NCBI RefSeq assembly: GCF_902148855.1
Contig: NC_043963.1
Location: forward strand, 37,002,327-37,066,326
Length of the DNA stretch: 64,000 nt
DNA from: Sphaeramia orbicularis
Taxonomy: Eukaryota; Chordata; Actinopteri; Kurtiformes; Apogonidae
Direction: 5' to 3'
The notes under the pieces are model-generated. The model was given only the letters and a program-made list of their open reading frames with translations, did no database searches and had not been told where the DNA came from. The position numbers were made by a program, and so were the translations under genes. Positions 24,342 to 38,003 of this stretch are shown in pieces. Position 1 is the stretch's first letter, and each line of letters begins with the position of its first letter.

Positions 24342-24554
24342 CAGGGGTGTCAAACTCTGGTCCCCGAGGGCCAGTATCCTCCATGTTTTAGACATTTCCC
24401 TCTTCCAGCACACCTGGTTCAATTAATGATCAGCTCATCATCATGCTCTGCAGAAGCCTGATAATGATGTAATGGCTCCCAGGTGTAATGGAAGAGGGAA
24501 ATATCTAAAACATGCAGGACACTGGCCCTCGAGGATCTGAGTTTGACACCTGTG
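24342..24554. mobile_element. Palindromic hAT MITE, 213 bp
   Basis: Ends are CAGGGGTGTCAAACTC and, inverted, CACAGGTGTCAAACTC. Arms stay complementary for about 90 bp (for example GGCCAGT.TCCT.CATGTTTTAGA). The 8-bp duplication CATTAGAG/CATTACAG (24,334-24,341; 24,555-24,562) differs at one base. It sits just upstream of the acceptor of troap exon 2 (24,295). Confidence 0.8.
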
Positions 24555-24883
24555 CATTACAGCAACCAAGCAAGAAACACAATAGAGGCTAACTGCAAAC
24601 AGGATATCATGATAGTCAAAATACACTGAAGGGAATCTACAGAAGCAGAATAATCTGTAAACGCAGGAACCAACAAACAGTGAGTAAATGAATGCATCAG
24701 GACCTCCAAACCAGAATAAGAGGACCTGAGAACCAATGATTAAGAATAAAAATTATTAAAATAATCAAGACTCATCAATCAAGAAAGATAATAACTGCTC
24801 AGCCAACTCTAAGTGTGATTTGCCAAGAACAAAAAGTGAAAACAATTTTGTCTTGAACAAATGGCTAAAGTTATAACGCTTAC

Positions 24884-25220
24884 TTCGTTAGCAAATGCTA
24901 CATACGACATAATGCTGCGCTAAATACGTCATTTACACTCTATACATACGATAAAAATAAAACGACGATCCTGGTACTTCCTTCCGTGCATCCAATTAAG
25001 ACTTCCAACACAGTTAATTCCAATTCTATGGGGTTTTAAAAGCGTCTCGTGAAGATGGAACTTGAAGACTGCTCGTTGAGTCCTTTCACACAGCAGTGGT
25101 TTGTCAACTTCCTGAACCCGCAGCAGTTTGTAAAAAGCGCGCTTCTGTATTGGCCAGACTGGGAAGCTATTTCAACCAATGACTGCGCACAATTTAGTCC
25201 TCGAGCTGCTGTCCACCAAT
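24884..25220 (-). promoter_or_regulatory. troap: Probable troap non-coding exon 1 and promoter
   Basis: A minus-strand donor (GAA/GTAAGC) at 24,883-24,882 fits a non-coding first exon running from 24,884 up to roughly 25,000; its cap site is not defined. An acceptor at 24,296-24,297 begins the exon with the ATG (24,295-24,202). Three CCAAT boxes in mixed orientation (25,149-25,153 inverted; 25,176-25,180; 25,216-25,220) lie upstream. Clustered CCAAT boxes bound by NF-Y are typical of mitotic gene promoters, which fits troap; binding is inferred. Confidence 0.45.
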
Positions 25221-25333
25221 GGTTCCCCGATTTGAATAAACAGCTCCATGGTAACGACGCAAAGTGGTTTACCACGTGATGTGGATTTTGCCGCGACCTC
25301 CCCCACTTCAGGAATGAAAAAGAACAATACACG

Positions 25334-25334
<1 letters not shown>

Positions 25335-25398
<64 letters not shown>

Positions 25399-25413
25399 TA
25401 TTATTATTATTAT
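25335..25413. repeat. (AAT)n/(ATT)n microsatellite
   Basis: About 20 AAT units followed by ATT units, giving a self-complementary end. Confidence 0.9.
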
Positions 25414-26148
25414 AAATACAATAACATAATAATAAATAATATTTAAATAATATAATGATAATATTTAAATACAATTGAATTTGTTTGGAGGGAATTTAAG
25501 ATAGTGTGTAAATAAGGGTGAGTTGATTTTTTTTTTTTTTGTCCTTCTACCATCCCAAAGAAATTGAGCAGCAGCTAAGTTAACACACTTTTTTGTGCCA
25601 TCAATTCAAACAGCACAGTCAAATTAAAGATAAGTAACTATGTCCGACTAAAGAATTATACATCTTTATTTTTTCTGTTTATTTTAATTCCACCACTTTA
25701 ATAATGTAATCAAATTATAAGTTGTAATCTGTTGTTTTCAGCATTACTACCCGAAAATGAACATAAAATCCTCCTCATCCAGGACCAGGCAAACCTTTGT
25801 GAAACCCTTATACATCAATATTAACACTTTATGGTAAAATTATGTGTATTTATATGTCTGCAGAATTTATGAATTCAAGACCATTTAGTTTTTGTGTTGT
25901 TTGTGATTCTGAATCCTTGTCAGGCTGGACTTCATGCGTTCATCATGCACCCATCCGACCCTCCCTCCTCGTCAGTGACAGTAGATGTCCACTAGGGGTC
26001 ACTATCAGCAGAATGCCAAAGCCTCATGTCTGCCTGACAGCAGCAGCACAGCGTGGGTGTCTGCCTGTCACCCAGGGGCCCGTGTCAGCAGCAGAGGGAA
26101 GAAGAAGACACGCAGAGGAGGAAACCAGAAAGTACGGCTGTTACAGAC
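25414..26148. other. troap-def6 intergenic stretch and def6 5' region
   Basis: No gene seen. It is AT-rich to about 25,900, then moderately GC with CAG-rich sequence at 26,030-26,148 leading into the def6 ATG, probably including its 5' UTR. Human orthologues of the two flanking genes lie on different chromosomes. Confidence 0.5.
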
Positions 26149-29100
26149 ATGGACCTGCGGTCTGAGCTGCTCAAGTCCATCTGGTACGGCTTCACGGCCC
26201 TGGATCTGGAGAAGAGTGGGAAGGTGTCCAAGTCTCAGCTGAAGGTGAGTCCACGACCCTTAAAGAAGAGCTTTTACAAAACTTTTTCATAAGTTTCACT
26301 CATTTATTTATTTACTGTTTGTCTCAATATCTAACGCAGATCTTACTACTTCACATTGTGAGTTCTATGAGATGGAAATATTTGAAGCACCCAACAAATA
26401 AAATGTCACCACTGTATTTGTTATTTAGTCTGTGTTGAATTTCTGCTTCAGGAAATCAGGGCGTACACAAACCTCATATTACTTATCTGAATATTTCCTG
26501 TATGAAAGTATTTTTAAACCACATGCCCTCCAACAGCGAACAAATTTGTTCCTTATATTTTGAGTAAAATGCTTTTCACTGCTGAGATGGCCAGCACAAT
26601 ATGCACCTCTGTCTGGCAAGAGCACCAGAGTAACAGTTTGCTCTCAGTCTTGATATGAATGGAAGCCCTCATCTCCAAGCTGGGCTTGAGACTGGGCCAC
26701 CGTGTACCAGCTTGTAGTGCAAAGGATTCTCTGGCACCGGACTTGAGCAGACAAGAGCCTGTTGAATAGAGTATGTTCCCAGCATGAGTTTGTGTTATGT
26801 CAAAAGAACATTGTTACAGGCAGTGAGAGCACACACAACACAGAAGCATGCTGGGGATTGTTGTCTCTTGCCACAACGCTTCAATGAAGCCACTGTATTT
26901 ATGTTGATCTCATCGTTATGTCACTTGGTCTCGGTGTGGCTCAGACTTCATTCCAGCCACCTCCACGTTTTAACTGCCTGTTTGCTTCTGGCTCACACAC
27001 TCTCAGCCCCATGACAGGGCTTATCCCCCTCATGCATACAGCCCGACACAGGCCCCATGTTCTCAGACAGAAGCAGGCAGTTTGCATGCAGTGGCTTCAA
27101 AACTGACAGATGTTGCAGCGCACAGGAGACCAGATACAGGATGTGGTTATGTCTCAACACCCGGAGACTTGTTTTCTGATAACATGTACAAGATATATTA
27201 AGATGTCGCAGACACTAGTTTTTTTTAAATGAAAAGTCTGATTTTATGGAACTTTTTTGCCTCACTTTTAAGACATCAAGTTTATATACTTCTACTTTCA
27301 CTACACTGAGTTCACATGACTGCATATTTTAGTAATGTACTCATTGTATTTCATTACTTTTTCATTATATTTATTGTCTTTCATTGAATGATTAATGTAA
27401 TTTAATCTCTTCTTTTTGTATACTGTGTCAATTCACATATTGATACATTTCTTCACAATTTCTTAATTTTATCAGGGTTATAACTCTCCCAGGGATGTAG
27501 GCTACTTTAACCTGTTAACCTCCACTTTTGTCACAGAACTGTAACCCTAATCAAAAATTAATGGAACTTAAAGCTAGATTTAGACTTATAAAAAAGTGTA
27601 AGTCTTCATTTTTAAAAGGAGCATCTTCTAATATTTGAGTTTAGCATGTAAAACTAAAACACAACCTAAACTCCAGAACTTCACACATGACTTGGATGTA
27701 ATACTAACCCTTAAAAATAAATGAGTCTGTAGTGACCCGGTGGATGTAAACAGGATAAACTGCACTGTTCTTCATAAAACCTGCTATAGGAATAAGGTTA
27801 ATTCAACTCATGATTTTGCTTAAATAATCCTTTTAGCAGTTTCATTACCCTCTAGGTAAATGTTGACCATGCACTTTCTAATTATGAAAAATGTCTTGCT
27901 GACTCTGGTCACTGTAACCTTTTGTATCTGTCACAATAATGTGCAAACAAAACTATTTTTAAAAAGTGCAACAAGAAACAAAAATTCAAAACTTACTAGG
28001 GTTTTCTTTGTGTTGGTTCACATTTCCTGATGATTGATGCAAATTTTTATCTCTTATCAGTACAGCATTTATGCCTATAACACTGTGACACATTTAACTC
28101 TTTTTCCATCTGTCTGACAAAAAAAGAGAAGGAAATCTGTGACACATTTGTTTTCTGCATCTTCTTTTATTTTACTTTGTTGTTTTTGTACATTTTCAAC
28201 TGTTATTCTGCCTTGCATGCTGTTTCTTCCCAGGTACTGTCCCATAACCTGTGCACAGTCCTGGCCATCCCACATGATCCCGTAGCTTTAGAGGAGCACT
28301 TCAGGGACGATGATGATGGTCCGGTCTCCAGTCAGGGCTACATGCCTTACCTCAATAAATACATTCTGGATAAGGTAATAACGACAGATGTTTCTTAGGT
28401 TTTCTTATATCATGGTGCCCTACGCTTCTGTACTTTTAGAAGTGTTCGGTCCTTAACCAAATGGAAATATTTCAGGTCATTGAAGGCTCTTTTGACAAGG
28501 AAAATGTGGATGAGCTCTGCTGGACTCTGACGGCAAAGAAGAACTACCAGCCAGACAGAAATAGCAGCACTCTTTTGCCGGAGAGGGATGCTTTCCGCCT
28601 CTGGTGCCTTTTTAATTTTCTGTCTGAGGACAAATACCCTCTGGTTATGGTTCCTGACGAGGTGGGTTGAATTAGAATACTTTGTTACAAAAAAAAGAGA
28701 TTCAGATGTGCAGTTCAGTCACTGTTGAAGTTTTCACATATGAGTAGAAAATATGATTTAACCACAATTACTGTTACAAAATACACCTGAAATGAACATA
28801 CTTAATATTACAATGAAAACAACCAGTTTACTGAATCTTAACAATATAGTTGATTATTAACGTTTGTTGATTTATCTCTAAATTAAACCACATTGGCTTT
28901 GACTGTTTTAAGTTGCTGTTGTCAGTTGTTACACACAATTTTTTAATCTTTTGTCATTTCATCTAAGCAAAAATGTTACAAACACTAAATACACCCAGGA
29001 TGAAACTTTTTTTCTTGCCATCATGGAACACCGTGCTCTTTTCAAGCAGCAGTGTGGGTTTGTTTCTCACTTGCAAACTCTCATTTTGGTTTCCTGTGGT

Positions 29101-32100
29101 GTGTTTTGTGCTGCTGCTGCCAAGAGAAAGCCCTAAATTTGAAGGGCAGCGTAGTTTCTGTCATGCTGAGTTTAAGAAAACTATCCTGTTTTATTTTGGC
29201 ACATGGTTAACACACACAGGCCACGGTACAAAATCTGTGGTCTAATGTGTACTATGATGTAAATGTTGTCAGTAAGGTGTTACTTAAGTGCTTTAGTTAA
29301 GACTCATGAATAAAAGAGACTTTTGTGAAAGAGCAGCAGCAGTACTTACTGATCATCACTGAAGGGTTTTAATAAGATAAGTAATACCAAATGATAGTGA
29401 TGTTCTTTAACTATTTATTAGAATTTACTCTGTAACTGTAGAGGTTCAGGGTGAATCATAAAAACTAAAACTAAAAAAAATCTGATTCACAAAAAATGTT
29501 ATATTAAAAAGTAATTATGTCACTGTCTGTAAAGACTTGTCCTCCTGAAACCCAGGAAAGTAATTATGCTTTTTGTATTAAATACTTTTGCTAATACAGC
29601 TTTTTCACATACATTTTTACTTATTTTTTGTGGAATGTCCTTTGTAGTTGATAATGTTTTATATTAAAGAGGTCAAAAGTTTGAAAAAAAAGTTTGAATT
29701 TGAACCCTCCAGGTGCTGCAAAGCTATCTTTATATTCTGGCAACAATTGAGTGGATTTCTACAAGCCGTTTCAATTCCTGCTTAATTTGTTACGTTTATA
29801 ACTAGTTACGACAGGACATTTGCACATTTAAGGTCAAGACTTCAGACGAATATTTCTCTGAGTACGCCATAACTGTTTGTCAGCAGCAGCGGTTGTAGTC
29901 CATACTGAAAATATGTCCAAACTTTGAGCTGATTACCTAAAATGTTCAGTTGTTCATTTTATTTATGAACTCAAATGACTGAATGGGACAGAGCAGCACA
30001 GCCAACAACCTGGAGGGGGTGGGGTGTGAAGTGGCTCATTTGCATTTAAAGGGCCAGCGCTCAAAACGAACTTTCTGGTGTCATTACTCAGTACTAGAGT
30101 TGAAGATGGACCTGTGGAGTTTAATAAATGAAGAATTCAGACCCAAGCATAAGCATTTACAGTTTATGTAGACCACAGGGAATGGTTTTAAAATGCAGAA
30201 TTGATTTCAAAAAAGCAAAATATCACTCCTTTAAAACATTGTCAACTGTATTGTCAACAATAAAGTTATGGAAAAAATGCATTGCTCAGTTACAAGAGGA
30301 TATAATTTGAGTGAATCGTCTTCATTGCTGCTCCTGTTCAGGTGGAGTACCTCCTCAAGAAGGTCTGCATGTCCATGAGTATTGAGTTCAACTATGTCGA
30401 ACTGGAGGATTTCTTCTCCCAAGACTCAGTGCAGCAGAGCGGCATCACTGTTTGGGTTTTTCTGGAGATGATGAACTCAGGAAAGATAACAAGAGGAATC
30501 GATAAGAGCATCGTCAGCATGGCTATAGAGGAAGTGTACAGGGAGATAGTCGGTGATGTCCTTAAAGAGGTAGGGGGGCCGGTTGGTTCATACAGTGGTC
30601 TGTGTTTTGACTTGTGATTTGTCTGTTTGTGTCGGTGAGAGTTCATGATGGCTTGGGTGTCTGCAGGGTTATCTGTGGAAGAAAGGCCAGCTGAGGAGGA
30701 ACTGGAAGGAACGCTGGTTTACTCTAAGGCCGAGCAACTTGGCCTACTACACTGGAGAGGACCGCAAGGACTGCCAGGGGAACATAGCTCTGGATGGGAA
30801 CTGCTGTGTGGAGGTAAGCAGCTATGGAGGATCACAAAACATTACTTATACTGCAACAAAAAAATATGACAACTTTTATGCAGCAAAGTTTTTTTTCGCA
30901 GTCCAGGAAAAAAATACATGTCTCTTGTTTCACAAAAGTATTAAACTGCAAAAATAAAACACAAAGTATGACCTTGTTCCTAAGCTGCATCTGCACTAAT
31001 ATATTTTTATTTTGAAACGTTCTTTTACAACAAAAGCATCTCCATCCATGTTGCGATTTTGGCTTTCAAGGGGTTTGATTAGTAGCAACAGATATGGGAA
31101 TTATTACAGTAACAGGTCATCTGTGGTGAATGTAATCACACATATCATAATAAGAAGCTGAATTTTATTTTTTATTTTAGTGTTCATATTGAATTAACAG
31201 TGGGTTATCATGGCTGATGTCTTGTTTTGTCACGTGAGATTGATATGGTAAATCTGGGCGCAGTGGCTGCATCATTTTTTTATATTCACGGTACAACACA
31301 AAGCAAGAGTTTATAAATTAAAACAAACTCAACAGCATTTCCATAGGGATCCTAAAGCACTGTATTAGCGTAGCCATAAACTGCATCTCTCCAGTGTCAA
31401 AAAAAGTGAAAAACAGCTTTAGCTTGTATAAGTTTTTATAGATTGGCTTTAAAATTTAAGGGGTTCCTTCCTGTCCTGTGCTTCTCTGTTCCACCAGATT
31501 TTATTTATTTATTTGTTTATTTATTTCAAACATGCAAAGAAACAAAATAAAACAAAAACAAAATAACATTTAAATGAACAGAGTCTGTCTTCAAGTACAA
31601 ACAAGTCTAAATTTGCATGGTTGAAAAGGAGTAGGAAGAAGTATAAAATGAGGAAGAAGTATAAACTCATTGAAATCACTGTGAGAGTTTTTATGTAATA
31701 CTGCCAACAAATAGGAATGATCTGAAGTCCTTTGCAATTATAGAGCACTAGGGCTCAGTGAACATTTTTTTTCTGTTTAGATATGTTTATTGAATTTCTA
31801 AATACAGAATACAGAGGTATTCACACTCATTAAAAAAAAAGAAAAAAATCAAACAAAACCCACTTAACACTCCCAAACCCCTTGCTGTCACTAGAGCTGT
31901 ATGTATATACAATATGGCACTGTAGATAGAAATAAAATTACATATCATAGTATTACATAGACACATACATCTTAATTTGTTAAGGGCCTTGTATATGCAT
32001 CGTAGGATTGTCAAAAATCTTTTGGAGGAATGATGCTCCTCCCTTTAGAGTTCAAAGACTTGTCGAAACAATGTCAGTGAGCGTCGAAGTTATTGCGAGG

Positions 32101-34974
32101 GCATGTGGTAAAGACAAAACCGACATGACACTTCAGGTTGGTTTTTCCTTTAATTCCATCTGTTTATCATCCTGTGGGTGGGGAAATTCCCAAGATGTTG
32201 TGAGATGAATCTATAAAGGTCATCTCACCACTTCAGGATAATTTCACCACTTCAAGAATTATAAATTAAAATGCTGAATTAAAATAATCTGAGACTAAAG
32301 TGAAATAAATTGATTATTATAAGGAGTTAAAAGATAAAAAAGGCAGGTAACTGCTGCATTATAATGTGTATAAAAACAACATTTGGAAAATAAAGGTTCC
32401 TTTGTTTCAGGTTCACAATCAGATTTCCTCACAAATCTCACTGACCTCAAGTGAACTTCAGATTAACCTGTAGGATTTAGAAACGGGATGGTTTTGTAAA
32501 TGCAAAGCCCGGTTGGGTTGGAGCAGAGTGAGTGAGTTACAGCAACAGTTGATGTGAACACTGAGTCAATTATTAGCTCATCAATGCCAAACGGTTGTCA
32601 ATAACACACAGAACACTGACCAAAACAAAACATCAAGTTCTCTATGTTGCAGTAAAAAACACTACAGAGTGAACCATGTGTCACTCCACAAGAAAGTGAG
32701 CAATCATTTGTCTAAAATCATGCTTTATTATAGGAAGTAGACGATGATCAAATATTGTTTGGTCGTTCAAAATGGATGAAAAGCGTCCTAGATCCAGTGA
32801 GTTCTCAGTTTTTCTTTCTTCCCCACTGTATGAAATAAAAAAAAAAAAGTTCTCACATGTAACAATGAGAACTAAACACATCATGATGTAACATTGTGGG
32901 ATCTCTCTTTTGTGGGACAGGTGCTTCCAGATCGGGATGGGAAGAGGTGTATGTTTTGTCTGAAAACTCTCTCTAAGACATATGAGATGAGCGCCTCAGA
33001 CACCAAACAGAGACAAGAGTGGACTACAGGTCAGACCAGCCTCAGGTTCACCAACACTGATCCATCCATAACAGTCATATTCTCCTACATTTATTGACCT
33101 TAACGGCTCGATCATCTTATAAAGGTTTTAAACATTATCCTCCGCAGCCATTCAGACAGCCATCCGCCTGCACACGGAGGGGAAAACGTCGCTCCACAAG
33201 GACCTGAAGCTGAAGCGTCGTGAACAGCGTGAGCAGCGAGAAAAGAGGCGACAGGCCAAAGAGGAGGAGCTGCAGAGGCTGAGGGCCCTGCAGGAGGAAC
33301 GGGAGCGTAAACTGGCTGAGCTGGAGCTGCTGAAGGAGGCGCAGAAGCAGGCGCAGACCCTCCTGGAGCAGGACGAGCAGAGGAGGCGCCAGCAGCACGA
33401 GCAGCTGCAGAAGGCCCTGGAGGTGCAGCTCCGAGAGGCAGAGGAGGTGATTAGATTTAGTCTTTGGCTTTGACTCTTCTTTCAATTTCAGTTTTTGTTT
33501 TTGTTTTACTGTATCGATTCGTTATACTGTTTTATACTCATGCAAAGATTCATGGCAGAAAGTTTGTAGTATTTATACATGTGAATGCTGCATAGAAAGC
33601 TCATAACCTGTCCTCACCTATTTGACTTGACTTTTTAATTCAGATTTTATACCTAAGATGTTAAATTAAATTAAACACAATAAAAATAAAATAAAATATA
33701 ATATTTGCCTTGCTTACAGAATCACAGTATATTGAATTGTAACCCATATCTCATGATGCACATAATACATTCCTGCCCTATTTTTAAAGTGCCACTTAAC
33801 TTTATATTTAATTTTTCGGAAAACTCTTACTTTCTTAACTTTTTTTTTGGGAATATGGGGTGTTTGCGGGGGTGACGTAAAAAAAAAAAAAAGTCATCAG
33901 TTCGTCATCTGCCTGTCTGTCCGTATGTGTAAAAACTCTGGTGTGGACTGAAGGCCTAGGGTTTTCAAGTGCATGCACATTATGTTTAAAATATATATTC
34001 AGGTAGGACAGATGAACCACACCCACAACAGCTTACAATAAAAAAAGTGTGTGTGTCTGTCAGAGTGAAAACCTTTCTCTGTAATTTTATTTTATTTTAT
34101 TTTATTTTTGTAATCATATAAAGTATACAGTTGTTTTTATTTCAGTTAATACAAAGGTTTCTCCCATATAGTTTTCATTGTTTAGTTTTTATTAAGCAGA
34201 AGAAGAAAATATTGAGTGAACAAGGGTGAAGTGGACACTAGCAGTACTGAGTGTATGTGTGATTAAATTATATTTGTGTGTGTGTGTGTGTGTCTGTGTC
34301 CAGGCCCGGGTCAGCATGCAGGCGGAGATGGCTCTGAAAGAAGAGGAGGCAGAAAGGCAGAGGAAGAGGATCCAGGAGCTGGAGGAGATGCAGAAGCGAC
34401 TGGAGGAGGCACTGCAGCAGGAGATCAAAGCCAGGCTGGATGAGGAGGCTTTCCGATACGCTCAGGCAGGGTAAAGTCTAAACAACACACAATCAGAGAC
34501 TTCCATACGCTGTCATCCAACGATAAGGAGTCAAGATCCTGTCAACTGGGCTTCATCAGCTCTAACTATGAGGCATGTTTCTTTACTACATATAATATGC
34601 TTCAGCTGCTGACTGGAGTTCATGTTGCGTTATGTTCCTGAGGAAGTTGAACTGACAGCAGAGGAAGTAATGAACACAGTGTCATCTTCTAGATCTTTTG
34701 TGTTGCCATTTGTGTCCCTCCATCTTTTCAATCTGATGAAATTATCACAAATACGAAAAGCGCTCTTTATCGGACTCTATGCATGTTTACTTTTCTAAAT
34801 CTAGGGTTTCTGTAGCGATTGAAAAGATTTAAAGCTAAAACTAGGAGCAATTTTCATATAAAAAAAAATCTAAAGAAATAAAACTAATAAAAACCAACAG
34901 AAATAATGCAACCGGAGCTAAAAATAGAATTGCAGATAAAGTCAGTTTCATGGTTATATGGTAAATTTAATAAA

Positions 34975-35010
<36 letters not shown>

Positions 35011-38003
35011 ACAGTACTTATTTTTTTTATCTTCTATGAATTATTTTCCTTATGGTACCTGAAAAACTAAACTCAAAGTCCTCAAAATAAAAATAAAACT
35101 ACTGCTCTTGCAAACTTAAACTGACACCAAAAACAAAGGTAAGAACTATGATAGTGCTGCCTGAATTTTTGAATGACCTTTCCTGTAACTTGTTGTTTGT
35201 GTTTCCTGTTGGGTCCAGGTTGCTGGCTGAGGAAGAGGAGAAAATGAAGGCCCTGATGGCCCTGCAGGAGGAACAGGAGGAGTACATCCTGAAAACGCAG
35301 AGGGAGAAGCAGGAGCTGAAACAAGAAATGGAGGCCAAAACCCGGGCCCTGGATGAAGCGCAGAGGCAGTTGGAGGAGGTCCGCGCCAACAGGCACAGGG
35401 TGGACCAGGATGTAGTGGTAAGAACCAGAAAAAAAAACGACAACAAAAGCCTGGAGCTGAAAAGGAAAATCAATTATTATCAAAATGGCAATGAACTGAA
35501 TCCAAGTAATTGGTCTCATGCTGGTAACTCGCTTGTTAGGAACCTCAGCTTCAACTTCATCTATGGTTTATAAAGCACTTTTGTTTTCATACTAAAAGCA
35601 GCCAAAAGTGATTTACAGAGCAAAACGACACAGAGAAACGGGTAAAAACAAGCATAGTTACGTTAGTTAAAACTACATAATAAAGATAAGATAAGATAAG
35701 ATAGGTTTTGTTTGTCACATGTGCAGCCAATAGTAATACAAAATAATAATTACACACGCAGCACACAAGATAAAAATATAATATAAATGTATATCTAAAG
35801 AAATGTAGACTTAAAAGGTCTTGTATATACATTAATATTAGTGCTCTTGTCTATATATACACACATATGCTACAGTCAGTTAAATAGATAAATAAATAAC
35901 AAAGTGTTTGTGTTAAGGTTTCATGTGGCATATCTCAGTCTGAAACAAAACAGAGCTTCCATATCCTGTCTTTCCACAGTTCAGTGATTACAGCGTTCAT
36001 CCTGGAGTTAAAAACAGTCTGTCTCCTGAGATTTGTTTCCCTCCTTTAAAGACTTGCAACTAATGCCAATACAGAGTGACACCAGCTCATTTAATACAAT
36101 ATATTATGTTATTTCTGACCGTAAGCCAACCAGCACTGCACACCTACACTATAACCATGTTAAAAATGACTGAATGTTTTTTTTTTTTTTTGTGTGTCGA
36201 AGGATTTATTTCAGAATGTCTCAAAGTTACATGATGATGCTATAGGTATTTCTCACATTGTTTTAAAGATTTGATGTTTTTTTTTCCTGACAGGCTGCCC
36301 AGAGAAAACTTCGACAAGCAAGTACCAACGTCAAACACTGGAACGTACAGATGAACAGGCTGATGCGACCAATCGGACCGGGCGGTACGTATCATAGTCA
36401 CTTAACAAACATGTAATCGAATATTTTCTGGAAGTCATGTGCAGTATTTCCTCATTTAACCTTTTAACAACTACACTCTCTCCGGTGCTGCATTTTGCAC
36501 TTTACAGCATTCAAATGACTGTAATTCCTGAACTGTTTGTGCTATCCACAAAATTCAAACAGCATCCAAAAGCTGAGATCCTGAGTTTTTTGACACTATA
36601 TAACACTTTATGGCAGCGATGTGGGGACTCTATTACAAGTAGAAAGGAACTGTTACAGTGGCTTCCACACAGGCTAAAAAATGCCTGGAAATAAATAATA
36701 TGAATCCATAATATAGATACTGAATGTTTAAGACCAAAAAGCATGTTTGAGCAGATGTAAAATAGTTGAAAGTTTATTCTTGCAATCCCAAAAAGCTTCG
36801 TATTGGACATTTACAGTTGTTTCTAATGATAAATATGCTAAAAACTTCAAGTCTGTTTTTTCCTTTTTTTCTAAAACACATTGTTTTAAGTATTTATTAT
36901 TTATAATAATGATAATTAATGGCCAGATATTGAAAGTTGAGGTCTTTCTGAAAACAAAAGGGCAAAAGAATTGGCAAAAAAGACATTTTCTGACACTTTT
37001 ATTGCAAAGTAAACATGAAGACACCTAGGCGACTTGTTATAATGGCAGTCTTAAAATGTACTGTACTGTTGTTAACACAACCATGATGTAGTTGGGTTGT
37101 TATTTCTATTCATCCCCTTCTGAAAATTGTATTAAATTATGAAGTTAAACCATCAAATGACAGGAAAAACCTTCCTCCCGCAGCTCTATCCACTCAGTGA
37201 AACAACTAAATATAAAGATAAGGATGTGACACCGTGAAGGAGGCGACTTTTTAAAGCTTCTCTGTTGAGCCACTGAGTAAAACAGTAGAGTCATATCTGA
37301 TGGATTTTCAACAGCGATTAATAATTATAACTGATAATGTGAAAACATCTAGAAGCAGCCCTAACTTCCTGTCGTAGGGTAGATTTTCTACAGCCCGAAA
37401 ACACATTGGAGAGTAGATGCAGAAGTCTCGTTTCCCCTCCAAACACTTGAAATACAATAAGCTGAACCACATAAATGAACTGTTTCACACAGTGTTTGTA
37501 ATTCTTCCACTGAAGAATTGTCCTACATTTGACTGATTCCACAAAGAGAAGCCTCATCAAACTAATTAAAGGCCCATTCATGATCAGAGGGAAATAAGTC
37601 TTTAGTTGCAGCACTATGGTCTTTAGTTAAATATGATGAAACCTGCAAAAGCTCTGAATAGCCTGATGTCATGTGTGAGATCAGTTTTTTGAATAGTCAG
37701 TATTTCATGTCTAGTTCTGCTCATTTACTTCCCTTTTTCAGCACTCGTCTGTTTACACGTACTTAAGTTTCATGAAGTATTTTATTTGCAATGTCTGTGT
37801 TTCCAGAGAAAAGACCCTCATTGGGGAGCTCGTTCTCAGCCTTCCAAATCCCAATGCAGAGAGACCCCGGACTCCGTCTGATGAGAAGAACCGGGTCAGA
37901 GGAGCAGAACGAGGAGAGCAAAGAGAATGTCGACAACAGAGCTGGTTGTGACTCAGACAAACGCCACTCTCATGCCTCCAACGGAGACATGGATATCCCC
38001 TAA
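26149..38003 (+). CDS. def6: DEF6 (SWAP-70-like guanine nucleotide exchange factor)
   Basis: Cytoplasmic signalling protein that binds phosphoinositides and activates Rac/Cdc42/Rho; the mammalian orthologue acts in T-cell receptor signalling. Eleven exons: 26149-26244, 28234-28374, 28476-28661, 30342-30569, 30667-30813, 32921-33029, 33148-33446, 34304-34470, 35219-35417, 36294-36384, 37807-38003. Phases agree and give 1,860 nt, 619 residues (human 631). N-terminal EF-hand-like region: [42 protein letters not shown] domain about 217-314 ([18 protein letters not shown] ... [16 protein letters not shown]). A long Glu/Arg coiled coil follows (about 320-545), then [20 protein letters not shown] and a low-complexity tail ending NGDMDIP. 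Which teleost def6 paralogue (a, b or c) cannot be told here. Confidence 0.96.
29664..30234 (-). mobile_element. TTAA-flanked MITE (TTAAAGGGGTCATAT family), copy A
   Basis: Bounded by TTAA, with ends related to TTAAAGGGGTCATATTTTGC and its inverted copy. The interior matches 46,029-47,363 and 61,252-61,756 (for example GAATATAAAGATAGCTTTG and AACTGAACATTTTAGGTAA, read on the minus strand here). It lies in def6 intron 3, ending about 107 bp before exon 4. Confidence 0.75.
31501..31700. repeat. Dispersed fish repeat (LINE-tail-like)
   Basis: Starts in a TTTATTTATTTG stretch, then TTTCAAACATGCAAAGAA, and includes GTTGAAAAGGAGTAGGAAGA, a motif of a common fish interspersed repeat. It lies in def6 intron 5. 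Boundaries are approximate. Confidence 0.4.
34978..35010. repeat. (ACT)n microsatellite
   Basis: About 11 ACT units in def6 intron 8. A (TG)n tract also precedes exon 8 at about 34,275-34,292. Confidence 0.9.

Noticed and set aside
25049-25279. 76-codon frame upstream of troap
   Set aside because: It overlaps the CCAAT-rich upstream region, matches no family I know and has no splice context.
33135-33485. Leucine-rich 116-codon minus-strand frame
   Set aside because: Antisense shadow of the Glu/Arg coiled coil of def6 exon 7; similar shadows at 35,082-35,519.
36437-36694. 85-codon frame in def6 intron 10
   Set aside because: AT-rich repeat-like intronic DNA starting near a TTAA, no splice fit to def6 and no known family.
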